A DNA stretch of 64,000 nucleotides from Mesostigma viride (Eukaryota > Streptophyta > Mesostigmatophyceae > Mesostigmatales > Mesostigmataceae). A program made the translations under genes and the position numbers. Positions 24,616 through 36,009 of the stretch are shown here, piece after piece (the first letter of the stretch is position 1; each line of letters opens with the position of its first letter). The DNA lies in contig RPFO01000106.1 of the NCBI GenBank assembly GCA_009746045.1, forward strand, positions 1,633,711-1,697,710, given 5' to 3'. Below the pieces are notes generated by a model. It saw only the letters and a list, made by a program, of their open reading frames with translations, had not been told where the DNA came from and made no database searches.

Positions 24616-24896
24616 GAAGTGGCCAAGGAGTGTTAGAAGTCATCTGATGAAGCAACTCCTTCAGATAAAGGCTTGTGTGAATGCCTTCACAAATAGCCCT
24701 GCATTCTGCCACATCACTGCTGACAGCCACCCGTTTGTGCAGGCGACTAAACCAGCTCACCAAACTCCCCAGGCCTTCCTGTCTGAGCACAAAGAGCCCT
24801 GCAGCCCTGCCCCTGACCTTGGAGACCCGCCTGCTGTCCATTGAGCTATCCACATACAGCTCCATGCAAATGGGTTGTGATAAATCCACTGCAGAC
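24616..24896 (-). pseudogene. Solo RNase H, N-terminal half (split by element C)
   Basis: Encodes MELYVDSSMD through WPLQ of the RNase H whose other half is at 6011-6254. On its upstream side it is joined through 'tatt' to the 8-bp primer-site sequence and LTR of element B (24909). The full solo ORF, had C not inserted, would span roughly 170 residues and contain all the RNase H acidic residues. Confidence 0.8.
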
Positions 24897-24908
24897 TATT
24901 GTAATACG

Positions 24909-25529
24909 AGTTGTATGAGAGTGAATGCCAAGAATTCCGCCATGGTTCTTGCAGGAAGTTGCCTTTATTAATACCAAGGAAACACAGACGTAAGTCACGT
25001 CACTTCCAAGACTGCACGCAGCACAGGCGACAGGGTCGCAGTGCCAAGAGAACGTGCACGCAAGAACTAGCGTCCCGGTGCGACCAAGTCACACATATAG
25101 GTTGTTAGGGACGCGTCCAAGTATGTAATCAGCTGCACTGTCACAGCTGAACTGTCAATCAATTGATTACACAGACTCTGGCACGCCTTTGGCGCGCAGA
25201 TCTATCAATTGTCCATACGGCTAGTCCTGTGGACCTATCCGTACACTGCTCAGCATCAATTGTCTCATAGGTCCTGGCGCGCTACAGTGCGCCTACCTAT
25301 CAATTGACCATCAAGTCCTGTACAAGTCCTGTCAACGTCCTGCGGACTATCAAAGTGACACTTGTACATCCTGTGTCCGTACGCGCCCACAGTGGCGCGC
25401 CGGGTACTGTCGGCACAGCCTAGGAAACGTCATAACTTTTACGTTCCTTAACCAAATGAGGCGTTCAAGGTGCCGTTGGAAAGAGCGTAACAATCTCTAT
25501 CCATCTAACGTAAATCCTTTACGTTAACT
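24909..25529 (-). repeat. Element B LTR, middle copy (621 bp)
   Basis: Serves at once as 3' LTR of the full element and 5' LTR of the solo-RNase H unit. Differs from the other copies mainly by a 4-bp 'tatg' insertion near 25120. Begins AGTTAACGTAAAGG on the - strand. Confidence 0.88.
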
Positions 25530-26478
25530 CCAATCCCTTCTTTTCTTTAGGGATCACATCCCCTGCCAGGGACCCTTGAAGTAGCTTGAAATGTCCTTCA
25601 CTCCAGCTTGAAGGTTGAACAGATGTCTTTAATGGCCATTGCCATTCCCCAAGCCTTTTCTTTTAAGGAACTGGAAAAGAAACAGATCTGCCACAGGGAA
25701 AACCATTCCATGAGAAATGGATAAAAACCTATGGAAGTGGCATTACATAGTACCACCAGATATTAGAAGCACACAAATTAAATACACACAGGTTAATTCT
25801 ATGAGGTCTTCTCCAGGAATTAATCCCATCACCTCGGTAGAGCCTCCAGTACAATGACCTTCTGGCGGTGAGTTACATTAATCCCAGATACTAATCCCAT
25901 AAAACCCAGTACATATTCAATATAAGTACAATAAATCCATGACAATTAAAATACCACTTGACAAAGTAAGGCGTATTACAATAGTTTGCCTGTCATTCTC
26001 TCAACAGGGGTCTATTGGCGCCCGTCTTACGGCGCCCGTCTACTTGCCAGATGGTAAACTGCCACAGCAAACAAATGACAAAATGAAACACATAGGCAAC
26101 AATTAAATCCTGCCCTGGGGAACTAGGGAAGTCTGAACAGGCAAACACCTGAACAGGCCAGCTTGTAGAAACATAATACCAGGGAATCGAACCCCGCCCT
26201 ATAAACCCCAGAATAAAGGTTCCCAGACCATTGTGAGAGGTATGTACAAATATACATTTCTTTTAAGATAGAATACATGGTCTGTAATGGACCTGTCAAC
26301 CTTGTGTAGTCAACAGCATGAACCCCAGCCAAAGCCTGGCTGTATCCTGATTAAAATCAGAGTGAGTGTACCATGGTCCATGAGCCTTAGTACAGACTAA
26401 AATACAGGTATTATGCCAGTCACAATGCTGACACTACCACACAATCTGCTCTCCAATGCCCTATAACCAGGCACCAGC
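25530..26478 (-). other. Element B 3' UTR, copy of the full element
   Basis: Near-identical to 5071-6010, with small differences at about 25970 and 26470. Contains the T-arm-like GGGGTTCGATTCCC at 26182-26195 (- strand) and ends at the polypurine tract beside the LTR. No ORF. Confidence 0.75.
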
Positions 26479-29168
26479 TTAGACAGCTTGCTGAGATGGG
26501 TCCATCAGAGACTGAAGAACCTTGTATTGCACTGCTGCCTTCTGCACTAGCTTGGTCAAAGCATCAGCAGGATTGTCAACCCCAGGGATATGCTCAATAT
26601 TGGCCAAGGAGGACAACTCCTTAAGAAGGAGATAATCCAAGTCCCTACTTCTGGCCATCTGCCTGTGCACAAACTGCACCATCCCCATGGAGTCTGTTTT
26701 TAGAAGAGTGGTAACCTGAAGTGGCCAAGGAGTGTTATAGAAGTCATCTGATGAAGCAACTCCTTCAGATAAAGGCTTGTGTGAATGCCTTCACAAATAG
26801 CCCTGCATTCTGCCACATCACTGCTGACAGCCACCCGTTTGTGCAGGCGACTAAACCAGCTCACCAAACTCCCCAGGCCTTCCTGTCTGAGCACAAAGAG
26901 CCCTGCAGCCCTGCCCCTGACCTTGGAGACCCGCCTGCTGTCCATTGAGCTATCCACATACAGCTCCATGCAAATGGGTTGTGATAAATCCACTGCAGAC
27001 AACAGAATGCCAGATGAAGCCCTGACCTGATCAGCCACCTTGGCAGACCCTAGCTCCACCAGCATGTCATCAGGCAACCTGGCTATGACCATAAGGTCTG
27101 GCCTGGAAATGCCTGCCACCCAAGCAACCATGCCCCTGACCATAGGACACAGTGCTTGTGTGATGGTTGGAGGAAGCTTGCTAATGAGGGTCTCTTGATA
27201 ATCATTGCCCCCCACCAGCAGCATACGCCATTCCCCCCCCTTCTTCACCAGTGTGGCCTCCATGCCCACAAACAGGAGAGGCTCATTCTCCACCTGCCAT
27301 TGCTCCCTACCCAGAGGAAACTTGGACTTAATGATGGAGATCAGCTCCTTAAGCCACGACGTGGGAGCTATCAGATGTAGGTCATCCCCGTGCAGCGAAG
27401 CATACACTGGCAGGCCTTCCCATTGCCCCAGAAACAGACAGGGGTCTACAGGAGAGACCTTCAAGTTGCAATGCTCTTTCAGGAAACGGTTGAGAGTCTC
27501 CCTCCAGATTATTGGACTTGACCTCAGGCCCTCCAGGCCCTTGAGGATTTTAAGGAACTCAGTGTGAATGTCCCTTTTCCATACAGCAGGCACCCTGACA
27601 TAGAAAGGCGTCTTGCCCTCCCACTTTTCCTGTGCCACATCTGCATCCCCCTCCAGAAATGCCCTCTTGAAGTCTACCACCACTGAGCCATAGTCCAAGC
27701 CCTTGTTGAGAAGGCCTAGAAATACACACAGCAGCAGCCTCCAAGTGTCATGCAGCATGCCAGGGGTATACAACTCCTCAGCAGTGCACTCACCAGTACC
27801 CTTGAACTCATTCAGCACTGGCCTGACATGTGGTACCTTGACCCCGTCCACCTCCTTCATCTTGATGACAAACTTGAGCTTGAGTAGACGTCGTGCAGGA
27901 GGCAGGTCATTGACAGGTTCCACGCATTTCTTGGAGATCCAGTCCTCCCCAGATTTAATCAGACCCAGTGTGACCTGGGGACACATAATGGGAGAGGACA
28001 TGAGCTTCACCAGGCCTTGGTAGTTGATAGGGCTGTGTCCAGCAAGTGAGTGAGGACCAATGCCCAAACTGCTTGGATGACTAGCAGCTGGCAATATGAG
28101 GTCATCAACCAAGGGCTCCTGCCCCTGGCACACTTGCACACGCTTAACCGTCCTGGTTACTGCACGTGATAGGTGAGTGGTCCTGAAATTAATCAGTGGG
28201 ACCTGACCAGCCCCTTCCTTAGTCAGGAGAGAGGACGTGATCACTACCCCATCCTGGCATAGGAAATTCTGCCCCAAAAGAGCAGGTCCCTGATAGCCCT
28301 CCAAGACACAAAATGCAGTGTCCTGTCCAAGGATAGGAATAGATACCTCACCCAGTACCTTCACGTGTACCCCGCCACTGAAGTCAGACACAAACTGATA
28401 GCTGGGTTCAGTCATGCTGTACCCTGCTGCAGCCCTGGTCCCAATGATGGAAACCTGAGAATTAGTGTCTACCTCTAAGGCAGTGTCCAGCCCCAGATTG
28501 CCATGCCACCTGAGCTTGGCTACCTTGGGCTGCTTCTTGGCTCTTTGTAGAGCCCCAATCAATCCAGCCAAACTTGTCCCCCTGGGCTTGGTTAGTGCCT
28601 TGGGCTTGACAGTTGACTCCCCAGCTGTTGACCTTGCAGCCTGTTCAACAAGTACCTCTGCAACCTGGCCAGGGCTGACAGATTCCCCTGCAACAGATGT
28701 GGTCGTTGCGTCAGTGATGTCACTTGGGACCTGAAAATCCTGCAGATCCTGTGAGCCTTGTGCCTGACTGCCCTCATTCATCAGGTTAGGCTTGACATAT
28801 GACCAACTCAGCCGGTGTACATGCTTTGTTTGGTTCGTCCTCCATGCTGACCAAGCATGCGTGGCTAGCTTCATCAACCTGGGTAACCACCCCAGGACTC
28901 CAGCTACCACGTTTGCCATAAAGGCTAGGTTCCTTCCAAGCTAGGACCTTCTGACCCACTTGTGGCTCCAGCATCTTCCAACCCCGGTCCTTCTCCCTCA
29001 GCTTGGCAAAGGTGACATGTGCAGCATGTTTCCAGCCCTCCAGCACATGTGGTGGGCACAGGCCATGATATAGACCCATTGGGCTGACAGCAACTCCATC
29101 ATAGTAGAAGTTAACCCTGCTGTTCAGCTGCTGCTCCACGTTCCTCAGCCATGCACTCCTGACAACAC
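26479..29168 (-). pseudogene. pol: Element B Pol, second part: integrase tail, protease, RT, RNase H
   Basis: Downstream part of pol after transposon T2. It opens with VVRSAWLRNVEQQL and the integrase tail KRGSWSPGVV (28786-29139). After a frameshift near 28860 come protease (VDTNSQVSII, then ALLGQNFLCQDG), RT (LKFVIKMK, VVDFKRAFLEGD, LHGDDLHLI) and RNase H (ELYVDSSMD, DVAECRAI, TDSMGM, NPADALTK), ending TAA at 26479. An extra 'ta' near 26735 (gtgttatagaag, against gtgttagaag in both solo copies) shifts the frame within RNase H. Apart from the shifts, all RT and RNase H catalytic residues are present. Same unusual integrase-protease-RT order as element C. Confidence 0.88.
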
Positions 29169-30137
29169 TAGGAACTCAATTTCTGAGAAAATTCTCAAAA
29201 CCCCTCAATTTTCTCACCCCTTTGAGAAAAAAGGTGAGAAAAGTGAGAAAAATCTCAATTTTTTTCCGCAAACGCTAGGCAACAAAATCTCACCAGGGTG
29301 AGATTTTGGTGAGAAAAAGGGGGTTTGGGTGAGATTTGGGTGAGAAAAAACCCTAAAGTGAGAAAAAAGGTGAGAATGGGTGAGAAAAAGTGAGAAAAAG
29401 TGAGAAAAAGTGAAAAAATTGAGAAGTTTCTCACCAACACGAGAAAAATCACTAACACGAGAAAAATCACAAGTCAACGTGGTGAGAAATTTCTCACCAA
29501 GAGTGTAACACGAAAAAAATCATGAGCTTTATTTCATTAAGTCATTAATATGAAAATAAACTCAGCACCACTAATTAATTAATTACATGATTAATTGAAC
29601 TCGTGCTCCCGTTGGATCACGGAGCACCGAAGTGCTTTTAATCCCTGTGTGTGCACAACAGGAAGGGCACAGACCCCCTTTCTCCTTCATGCCAAAGGCA
29701 TGTCGCAGCTGCTATTGGACCCGATAAACGATCCGGCAATCTGTGGGTGCAATAAGACCCATGTGAGCATATCATAACGGGTGCATGGGCAAGTGATCTG
29801 AGCATTGCCATGACGTAGCATGGTTGTACAAGGACTAAGCTAAGGCTATGGCTGGTTGTGTACCGTGTGTTAGCGGTGCACGTGACTAGGTATAATGGCT
29901 CAGCTAGGCAAACATTCTAGGCATGGCTGCCATGGCGGCAGAGACTGCCAATGATTACAAGCTAGGGCTATTCTAGCCCGCAGGGGGCGTCCACATCTCG
30001 TGGTTGATCATCAGGTCCCCGCCCCTCCAGTAAACCTTGGGACGTCAGGATTGTTGATTCCCAGCACGTTGAACGCGTTGTGTCAGCACAGCGATCCCCC
30101 CTGCATCCAAACAAAGGCACACCGATAACCAAGAAAA

Positions 30138-31092
30138 GAGTATGCAAATGTGCAGCCTTGTTCATTGAAATTATGGCTGGCTTACGCAAAGAGCGACTGT
30201 AAGATGACCTATACAGTGGGGCCGGAAACAGCTTGCTTGATCAGGGCGTGTTTTTCGAGCTTCACTGGCCGGGAGTGTCTAGTGGTGAGAACCATTGCTG
30301 CGATCGCTTTCCCACCATTTACGAGGAAATACCCGCAAATGAAAAACCACTGAAACGGTCTAGCTTGATTCAGTCATTGCATTAGCCACATGCCATCATG
30401 CATGTTTCCAAACGTCCAAGAACTGCCCACGGTGCAAATGCAAAAATCCGGAGGACACGACCTCATTGCTTCATATTTGTATGCAGAAGAATAAAAAAGT
30501 AACATGCATTAAGGGCCCGCCTGCATAAAGGGCCTGAATTCTGATGCGGGCCCAACGGCAGCACCGCCAAAGCAGATAAGGGCCCGCAGTCTGATGCGGG
30601 CCCCACGGCACCACCGCCATAGCAGAGCTCGAAGGTCGTGGTGCGCGTGAAACGTACGTACCTATGCCCTTTGTCGGTAGGTGCCGTTGGGGTCAAATTG
30701 GGTGCCGCCAAAATCGGGCCGACGCGTCAATAGACTGAGGCCGTCGATGAGTGCCATCATGCGGCTTGGGTCACTTCTGTTGGAGAACTTCAGCTAAGTT
30801 AACTTAACGCAAACCACTGGTCGCCCGCGTCGGGAACCGGCCCAACGGCTCTCCCGCAACAGAAAATTACGCGGCATACTGCATAAGTCGTCGGATGGTT
30901 ACATTTTGACGGTCAAGATTTCATGATGAGGTTTGCGTTCAATTTGCCGCAGTTTGCCGCCCAGAGAAAGTAGTTGTTGGACTCGTTGCCCACGATGAAA
31001 CACAATCAAGCAAGCCGTTTCCGGCCCCACCGTGTAGGTCATGTAGTCGCTCTTCACGTCAGCCAGCCGTAATTTCAATGCACAAGGCTACA
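30138..31092. repeat. Foldback repeat inside T2, arms of about 220 bp
   Basis: 30138-30360 and 30870-31092 are inverted copies with roughly 80% identity by eye, around 'gtggggccggaaac' and 'ttgaaatta(t/c)ggctggct'. Between them, short GC-rich repeats of 'gggcccgc' occur at 30510-30610. The outer edge near 31066-31226 is shared with 48420-48596 in the mariner-like element. Confidence 0.65.
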
Positions 31093-31226
31093 CATTTCCA
31101 TCTCCATTCATATTCATAATCCTGCACGACTCGAAAACGCGGACAAGATAACGGCAGGCTCGAGCTACCATGGTCCGGATTCTCCCGATTTCTGGCCTGC
31201 GCTGGTTGTCTCCTTGATATTGGCAA

Positions 31227-32090
31227 CTCTCTCCGGTAAGAGATTTTCCGCAGTTTGGCTGTTTCGAAACGTTAATTAAGTGAGATGCCTTCGGATCAGG
31301 AGACTCACACAGCCGCGAAATCATGCCAAAGGTCATATGTTCGATCCCTTGCTGGTAGCTTCTGAGCTTTCTTATTTTCTGTGTTCCGCGGAATCTCAGA
31401 TTTGGGCCGCTAGCGTTTTCACGTTTGTTGCTTTCTGATCCGACGACAACGTTGTGCCTTGCTCGTGTGACATCTGGCGCATGGTGTGATTCATGTGTAT
31501 GGTGCTGCCTTGCCACATGGGGCTGCTTTGCCATAAGAGTGAGTGTTGGGTTCTACAGATTTGCTGCATGGACCGTTAGGTGCTGGTGAGCTCTTCCTTG
31601 TAGAACGCTTACATCTATGTCAAGGATCTGATTTCTTTTCCTCTTGCGTATATTGTGTCGGTTTGTTTATTTCTTGCAGGGACCACGAGAGTAAAATGCA
31701 AGCGGTTCCACTTTCAAGTCAGCATGTGACGCCCTGTCGACCGGCACGCTTTGTTAGCTAGCTACCATATAGTATTTGATGATAGGCATTGAATGCGGAA
31801 GATGTCATAACGCCATAACAGACTGTGTTGAACAGGCATTGAATGCCGAAGATGTCATAACGCCATAACAGACTGTGTTGAACAGGCATATTTGAATGCC
31901 GAAGATGTACATAACGCCATAACAGTGTTGAATAGTTGAATCAACGGGTTCTTGCAGCTGTAAACATTAAAATTATTCAAACATTTAATGAAAAAATCAT
32001 TATTGTTCGTGCTGTTTTGAACAGCGGTTGTTACTGGCACTGCATGCATGTGTCTGCTGCCAGCATATTGCATTATGGGTGTGTTTTTCA
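31227..32090. other. T2 interior with a three-copy 51-bp tandem repeat
   Basis: About 31785-31930 contains three near-identical units of 'gatgtcataacgccataaca'. The rest shows no gene. Confidence 0.6.
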
Positions 32091-32419
32091 GCGCTGTGTT
32101 TTCTCACTTTTCTCACGTCCTGTTTTTCTCACTTTTCTCACGTCCTGATTTTCTCACTTTTCTCACGTTTCACACCTCCCGTTTTTCTCACTTATCTCAC
32201 GTCCTGTTTTTTGAGATTTTTCTCACGTTTTTCCCCTTTTTTCACCTTTTTGGGGCAATCTCACCCGGGTGAGATTGCCCTTTTCTCACCCATTCTCACC
32301 CATTTCTCACCCTATTTTCTCACTTTTCTCACCCATTCTCACCCATTTCTCACCCTTTTTCTCACCCATCTCACCCTTTTTCTCACCTTTTCTCACCCAT
32401 TCTCAAAGCCGAGTTCCTA

Positions 32420-33358
32420 GTGAAGTGCAGGTGCAGACAAGGGTACCCAGTCTTCAGAGATGATCAATTTCTTGACCTCCTGGATTGCCCTCTCGATAGC
32501 ACCCTGCTGCCCATGAGCCTCCCTAGGTGTAACCAGCAACTCAGGAAGGGTAGGATCACCCTTGAGATGCTGAAACTGCATGTCCACCTGGATCCTTGTG
32601 GTAGGAAACTTGGCTCTTACATTCTGCAGGGCAGCCAGCAAGTACCTGTTCTTCATAGAAGGTAAATGCTCCAGCACCTTGTATTTTGTGTACCTGTCCA
32701 CGCACACCAACAGTTGCATGCCCCTGATGTGTTGGATATCACACTGCAGATCACCAATGCTCTGAGGTAGAGCTTTGGCATGTGATTTCCTGGGCTTGTT
32801 GGAGGACAACTGGCACTTACACCGTGAGGCAGCTTGCTGACACGCCTTGAGAAGGGGTGCCCTGCCCATACGGAAGGCAAAGTTGTTTGACAGAGAAGTG
32901 GCATGCCCAAACATGTTGTGGATTCGGGCACCCAACTCCTGGTACACAGAGGAAGCAGTCCCTGGCACAGTCAGGACTGTGCTGTCAGGTTGTCCAGCAT
33001 CACCATGCTGTCTTCCATCCTGTTCTGACTCAGAGCCTGAGTCACCCTGCTCATGCCCAACACCTGGACCGCCAGCAGGGACCACATGCATACCACCAGA
33101 GGCCTTCACACCCCTCTGTGGTTGTACATTGGTTTCTCTCAAAATGAGAGGTCCACCCTCGTGCCCAGCACGAGGATGCATGGGGTCAGACATTCTTACA
33201 GCTGCATCAGCTGTCAAGGACGTCTTCATAGGAACCTGTACCTCTCCAGGTGACCTGGGGCCACCCTGAACCTGGAGATCACCCTCTTGTTGCCCAGATA
33301 TAAAATCTGCATTGGAGCACCTGGCTTCCCCCCTGGGTGAATTAAGGTGTGTAGGGGT
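32420..33358 (-). pseudogene. pol: Element B Pol, first part: N-terminal region and integrase core
   Basis: Open from just after the gag stop (the M at 33229 is internal). A Gly/Gln-rich leader is followed by the zinc region (RIHNMFGH, then SRCKC) and the integrase core: QCDIQHIR, CVDRYTKYK, QVDMQFQH and GAIERAIQE. The last two acidic residues are 29 residues apart, as in element C. The sequence is cut at the T2 insertion shortly after the catalytic Glu; the rest is at 26479-29168. Confidence 0.85.
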
Positions 33359-33370
33359 TGCCTCAGACAG

Positions 33371-34487
33371 TCACTGCTCCTTGTTGTCTTCTTGCTGACT
33401 GCCCTTTGAAGGCTGGCCTGCCTGGGACTTGTTGTTGTTCTTCTTGTTGTTGTTGTTATTCTTGTTGCTGCCCTGGCCCTGGGACTTCTTGAAGCTGGGA
33501 CACTCCTTCTTGATATGCCCCCACCCCTTGCACAGGTAGCATTGTATCTTTGACTTGCCCTGGCCACTGCCCCCGTTGTCAGACGCGTTGCCCTGCTTGG
33601 GCTGACCACCCACCCGCCTGAACACCGACTTGGAGTGTGACCTCCCGTCAGGGTCGGGTGAATGATTGGCCTTCCGCTTGTTGTGGTTGCCCCTACGCCC
33701 TCCTTGGCTTCGGTCAGCCTCAGACGATTTGGAGCCACCCTGGGTACGCCCACCTGCCTGGGTAGCCTTCACTGCTGGCACTCCACCCTCAAACAGCTCC
33801 TCTGCCTCGAGTGCTTGTTTGATTATGACCTTGTAGGCCTTGAGGGTTGAGTGTGGGGCACACATGACCTTTAAAGAGCCACGGGTAGCCTTGTCCAGCC
33901 CAGAAACCTTGAGCCAGTTTGTCAGGGCTATGTTGTCAGCAACATTAAAGCCATGAGCCCTGCCCTCCTCAACCATTTTACAATAGTTAAGGAAGTTCTG
34001 GATCAGGTCTCCCTTGACCTCCCACCCCTGGTATTTATCCTGCCAATGGATCCCCACTTTCTTCCTCTGATCCTCTAGCAGCTCCTTTAACTCTGCCACG
34101 TAGCTGGACCAGGCCTTGTTGGCCTTCTTGCACTCTCTAGTGAGGTCCTTGATCTGATCTGTACACTTGCCAAAAGTCTGGCTACCTATCCAGATCTGTT
34201 AGATAGTTTGTACCACCGTACAAACTTGGAAACCCCTCTAGCCCCTCCACAAACTCCTCAGCCTGCTTGGGCTTTGTGTCTGACGTGACAGGTTGCAGTT
34301 GATTCACAATAAGCAAACCCTGGGTAGTGAGATCATAACCAAGAACAGCTTGTGCATTATTATTATTGTGATGTATAGTGGTTATTTCACCGGTGACACC
34401 CACGTCATCTACGTGAGCTGTCCCACTACCAGCACCACCATTATTCCCACTGGCTGGGGCACCTTTGCTACGGCGCCCGTCTGCCAT
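33371..34487 (-). pseudogene. gag: Element B Gag with CCHC zinc knuckle (one frameshift)
   Basis: N-terminal part 34182-34487 (starts MADGRRSKG) and main part 33371-34150 in another frame. The main part has a helical capsid-like region (KKVGIHWQDKYQGW, FLNYCKMVEEGRA), basic linkers, CYLCKGWGHIKKEC (CX2CX4HX4C) and an Asn/Lys-rich tail with KNNNNNKKNNN. It stops with TGA just before pol. Position and knuckle identify it as Gag. Confidence 0.8.
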
Positions 34488-34651
34488 TCTGCACTACAAG
34501 CTATTCAAAAACACCTCAGCAAAGCAGCAGAATAAAGTATGTACAAAGAATTGTCGCAACTGCCGCCTGCGCCGGTGTCGCCGCCGCCCCCGCGAATCGC
34601 CGCTGAAAATTCGACAAAATGTCGACGAGCACTGGATAAAAATTGGCCGAC

Positions 34652-35368
34652 TCAGTAGTCGAGGCCCCGGAAATCGCAGTACTCATAGGTAAACTCACGA
34701 TCCTCCATATCCGGCGTGTGTGCCGGACCTGCGCCGGTATGTATCAAAACCGGCGTGCTCCCCGGCGCGAAAGTTGCGATGCGCCGACGCGCGACGAGGC
34801 GCAGAGGATGAGTAAAAATGGACAACAATTCCCAACCTGCGGGAATCCACTCTCGCAGAGCTGCGAGAAAAGCCACCAGGTTAATGAGAACCTGGCGCTC
34901 GCGACTGCGTACGCCGCGTGTGATCAGCGACAGCAACGCGAGGTCTTGAAATAAGTTTGTCGACACCACCGGCGCGCCCCCCGTGCGTAGTGATGCCCAG
35001 TTTTGTAAATTTCTCTGGTAGCCGGTGAGCGAAGAGATGGCGTTGTCCAGCTCCTCGATGGCAGTGGTGACTTCGTTCACCGACCGCAGACCTCCACGCA
35101 CCTGGACCGTAAATTGCGACAAAATGTTGCGAATTTGGTCCAACGGCGCGCGTATAGCCGGCACCAGCTGCGGCAACTGGGGGTCCTCGGGGAAATCCCC
35201 GAGCAATGGAAGAACTGCGCGCTGCCGACGATGAAGTTCGTCGAGCGATATCGTGACCTCGTCAAGCAATTGCTGCCACGACGGCGCAGCCGGTCTTGGT
35301 AAAGGATCAGCCGGCGGAGCGGCTATCTCCTCATCACCGGGAATTCGGAATTCTTCAGAATTTGGCAT
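34652..35368 (-). CDS. Element B ORF0: 238-residue accessory protein encoded before gag
   Basis: Starts MPNSEEFRIPGDEEI only 24 bp inside the LTR edge and reads without interruption to TAG. Predominantly helical, with heptad-like stretches (LLDEVTISLDELHRRQ, AIRAPLDQIRNILSQF, VNEVTTAIEELDNAIS) followed by a hydrophobic segment (LINLVAFLAALREW) and a Tyr/Asp-rich tail. No catalytic or zinc motif seen. Element C has a helical ORF in the same place, so it is a lineage trait rather than a chance ORF; elements A (not visible) and D (absent) do not help. Function unknown. Confidence 0.65.
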   Translation of the reverse strand: MPNSEEFRIPGDEEIAAPPADPLPRPAAPSWQQLLDEVTISLDELHRRQRAVLPLLGDFPEDPQLPQLVPAIRAPLDQIRNILSQFTVQVRGGLRSVNEVTTAIEELDNAISSLTGYQRNLQNWASLRTGGAPVVSTNLFQDLALLSLITRGVRSRERQVLINLVAFLAALREWIPAGWELLSIFTHPLRLVARRRIATFAPGSTPVLIHTGAGPAHTPDMEDREFTYEYCDFRGLDY

Positions 35369-35392
35369 ATTTGGAACGAGGCGTGTAATACG

Positions 35393-36009
35393 AGTTGTAT
35401 GAGAGTGAATGCCAAGAATTCCGCCATGGTTCTTGCAGGAAGTTGCCTTTATTAATAACAAGGAAACACAGACGTAAGTCACGTCACTTCCAAGACTGCA
35501 CGCAGCACAGGCGACAGGGTCGCAGTGCCAAGAGAACGTGCACGCAAGAACTAGCGTCCCGGTGCGACCAAGTCACACATATAGGTTGTTAGGGACGCGT
35601 CCAAGTAATCAGCTGCACTGTCACAGCTGAACTGTCAATCAATTGATTACACAGACTCTGGCACGCCTTTGGCGCGCAGATCTATCAATTGTCCATACGG
35701 CTAGTCCTGTGGACCTATCCGTACACTGCTCAGCATCAATTGTCTCATAGGTCCTGGCGCGCTACAGTGCGCCTACCTATCAATTGACCATCAAGTCCTG
35801 TACAAGTCCTGTCAACGTCCTGCGGACTATCAAAGTGACACTTGTACATCCTGTGTCCGTACGCGCCCACAGTGGCGCGCCGGGTACTGTCGGCACAGCC
35901 TAGGAAACGTCATAACTTTTACGTTCCTTAACCAAATGAGGCGTTCAAGGTGCCGTTGGAAAGAGCGTAACAATCTCTATCCATCTAACGTAAATCCTTT
36001 ACGTTAACT
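35393..36009 (-). repeat. Element B 5' LTR (617 bp)
   Basis: AGTTAACGTAAAGG...CATACAACT on the - strand, followed internally by CGTATTACACGCC where a primer site belongs; no TGG. It is followed within 25 bp by the ORF0 start. Higher-coordinate flank begins GGTCC, the expected target duplication, whose partner is outside the window. Confidence 0.88.

Larger units (their letters stand above)
29171..32417. mobile_element. T2: non-autonomous DNA transposon (3.25 kb) in element B's integrase
   Basis: Ends GGAACTC and GAGTTCC flanked by TA (29169-29170 and 32418-32419; a CTAG reading is also possible). Removing it brings the integrase halves together, leaving one small shift. Both subterminal regions (29190-29500 and 32090-32410) are dense in 'gtgagaaaa' repeats, in opposite orientation at the two ends, including the palindromic 'caatctcacccgggtgagat'. 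No transposase. 29600-29830 is a segment shared with the CACTA interior. Superfamily uncertain; the TA target suggests Tc1/mariner. Confidence 0.75.
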
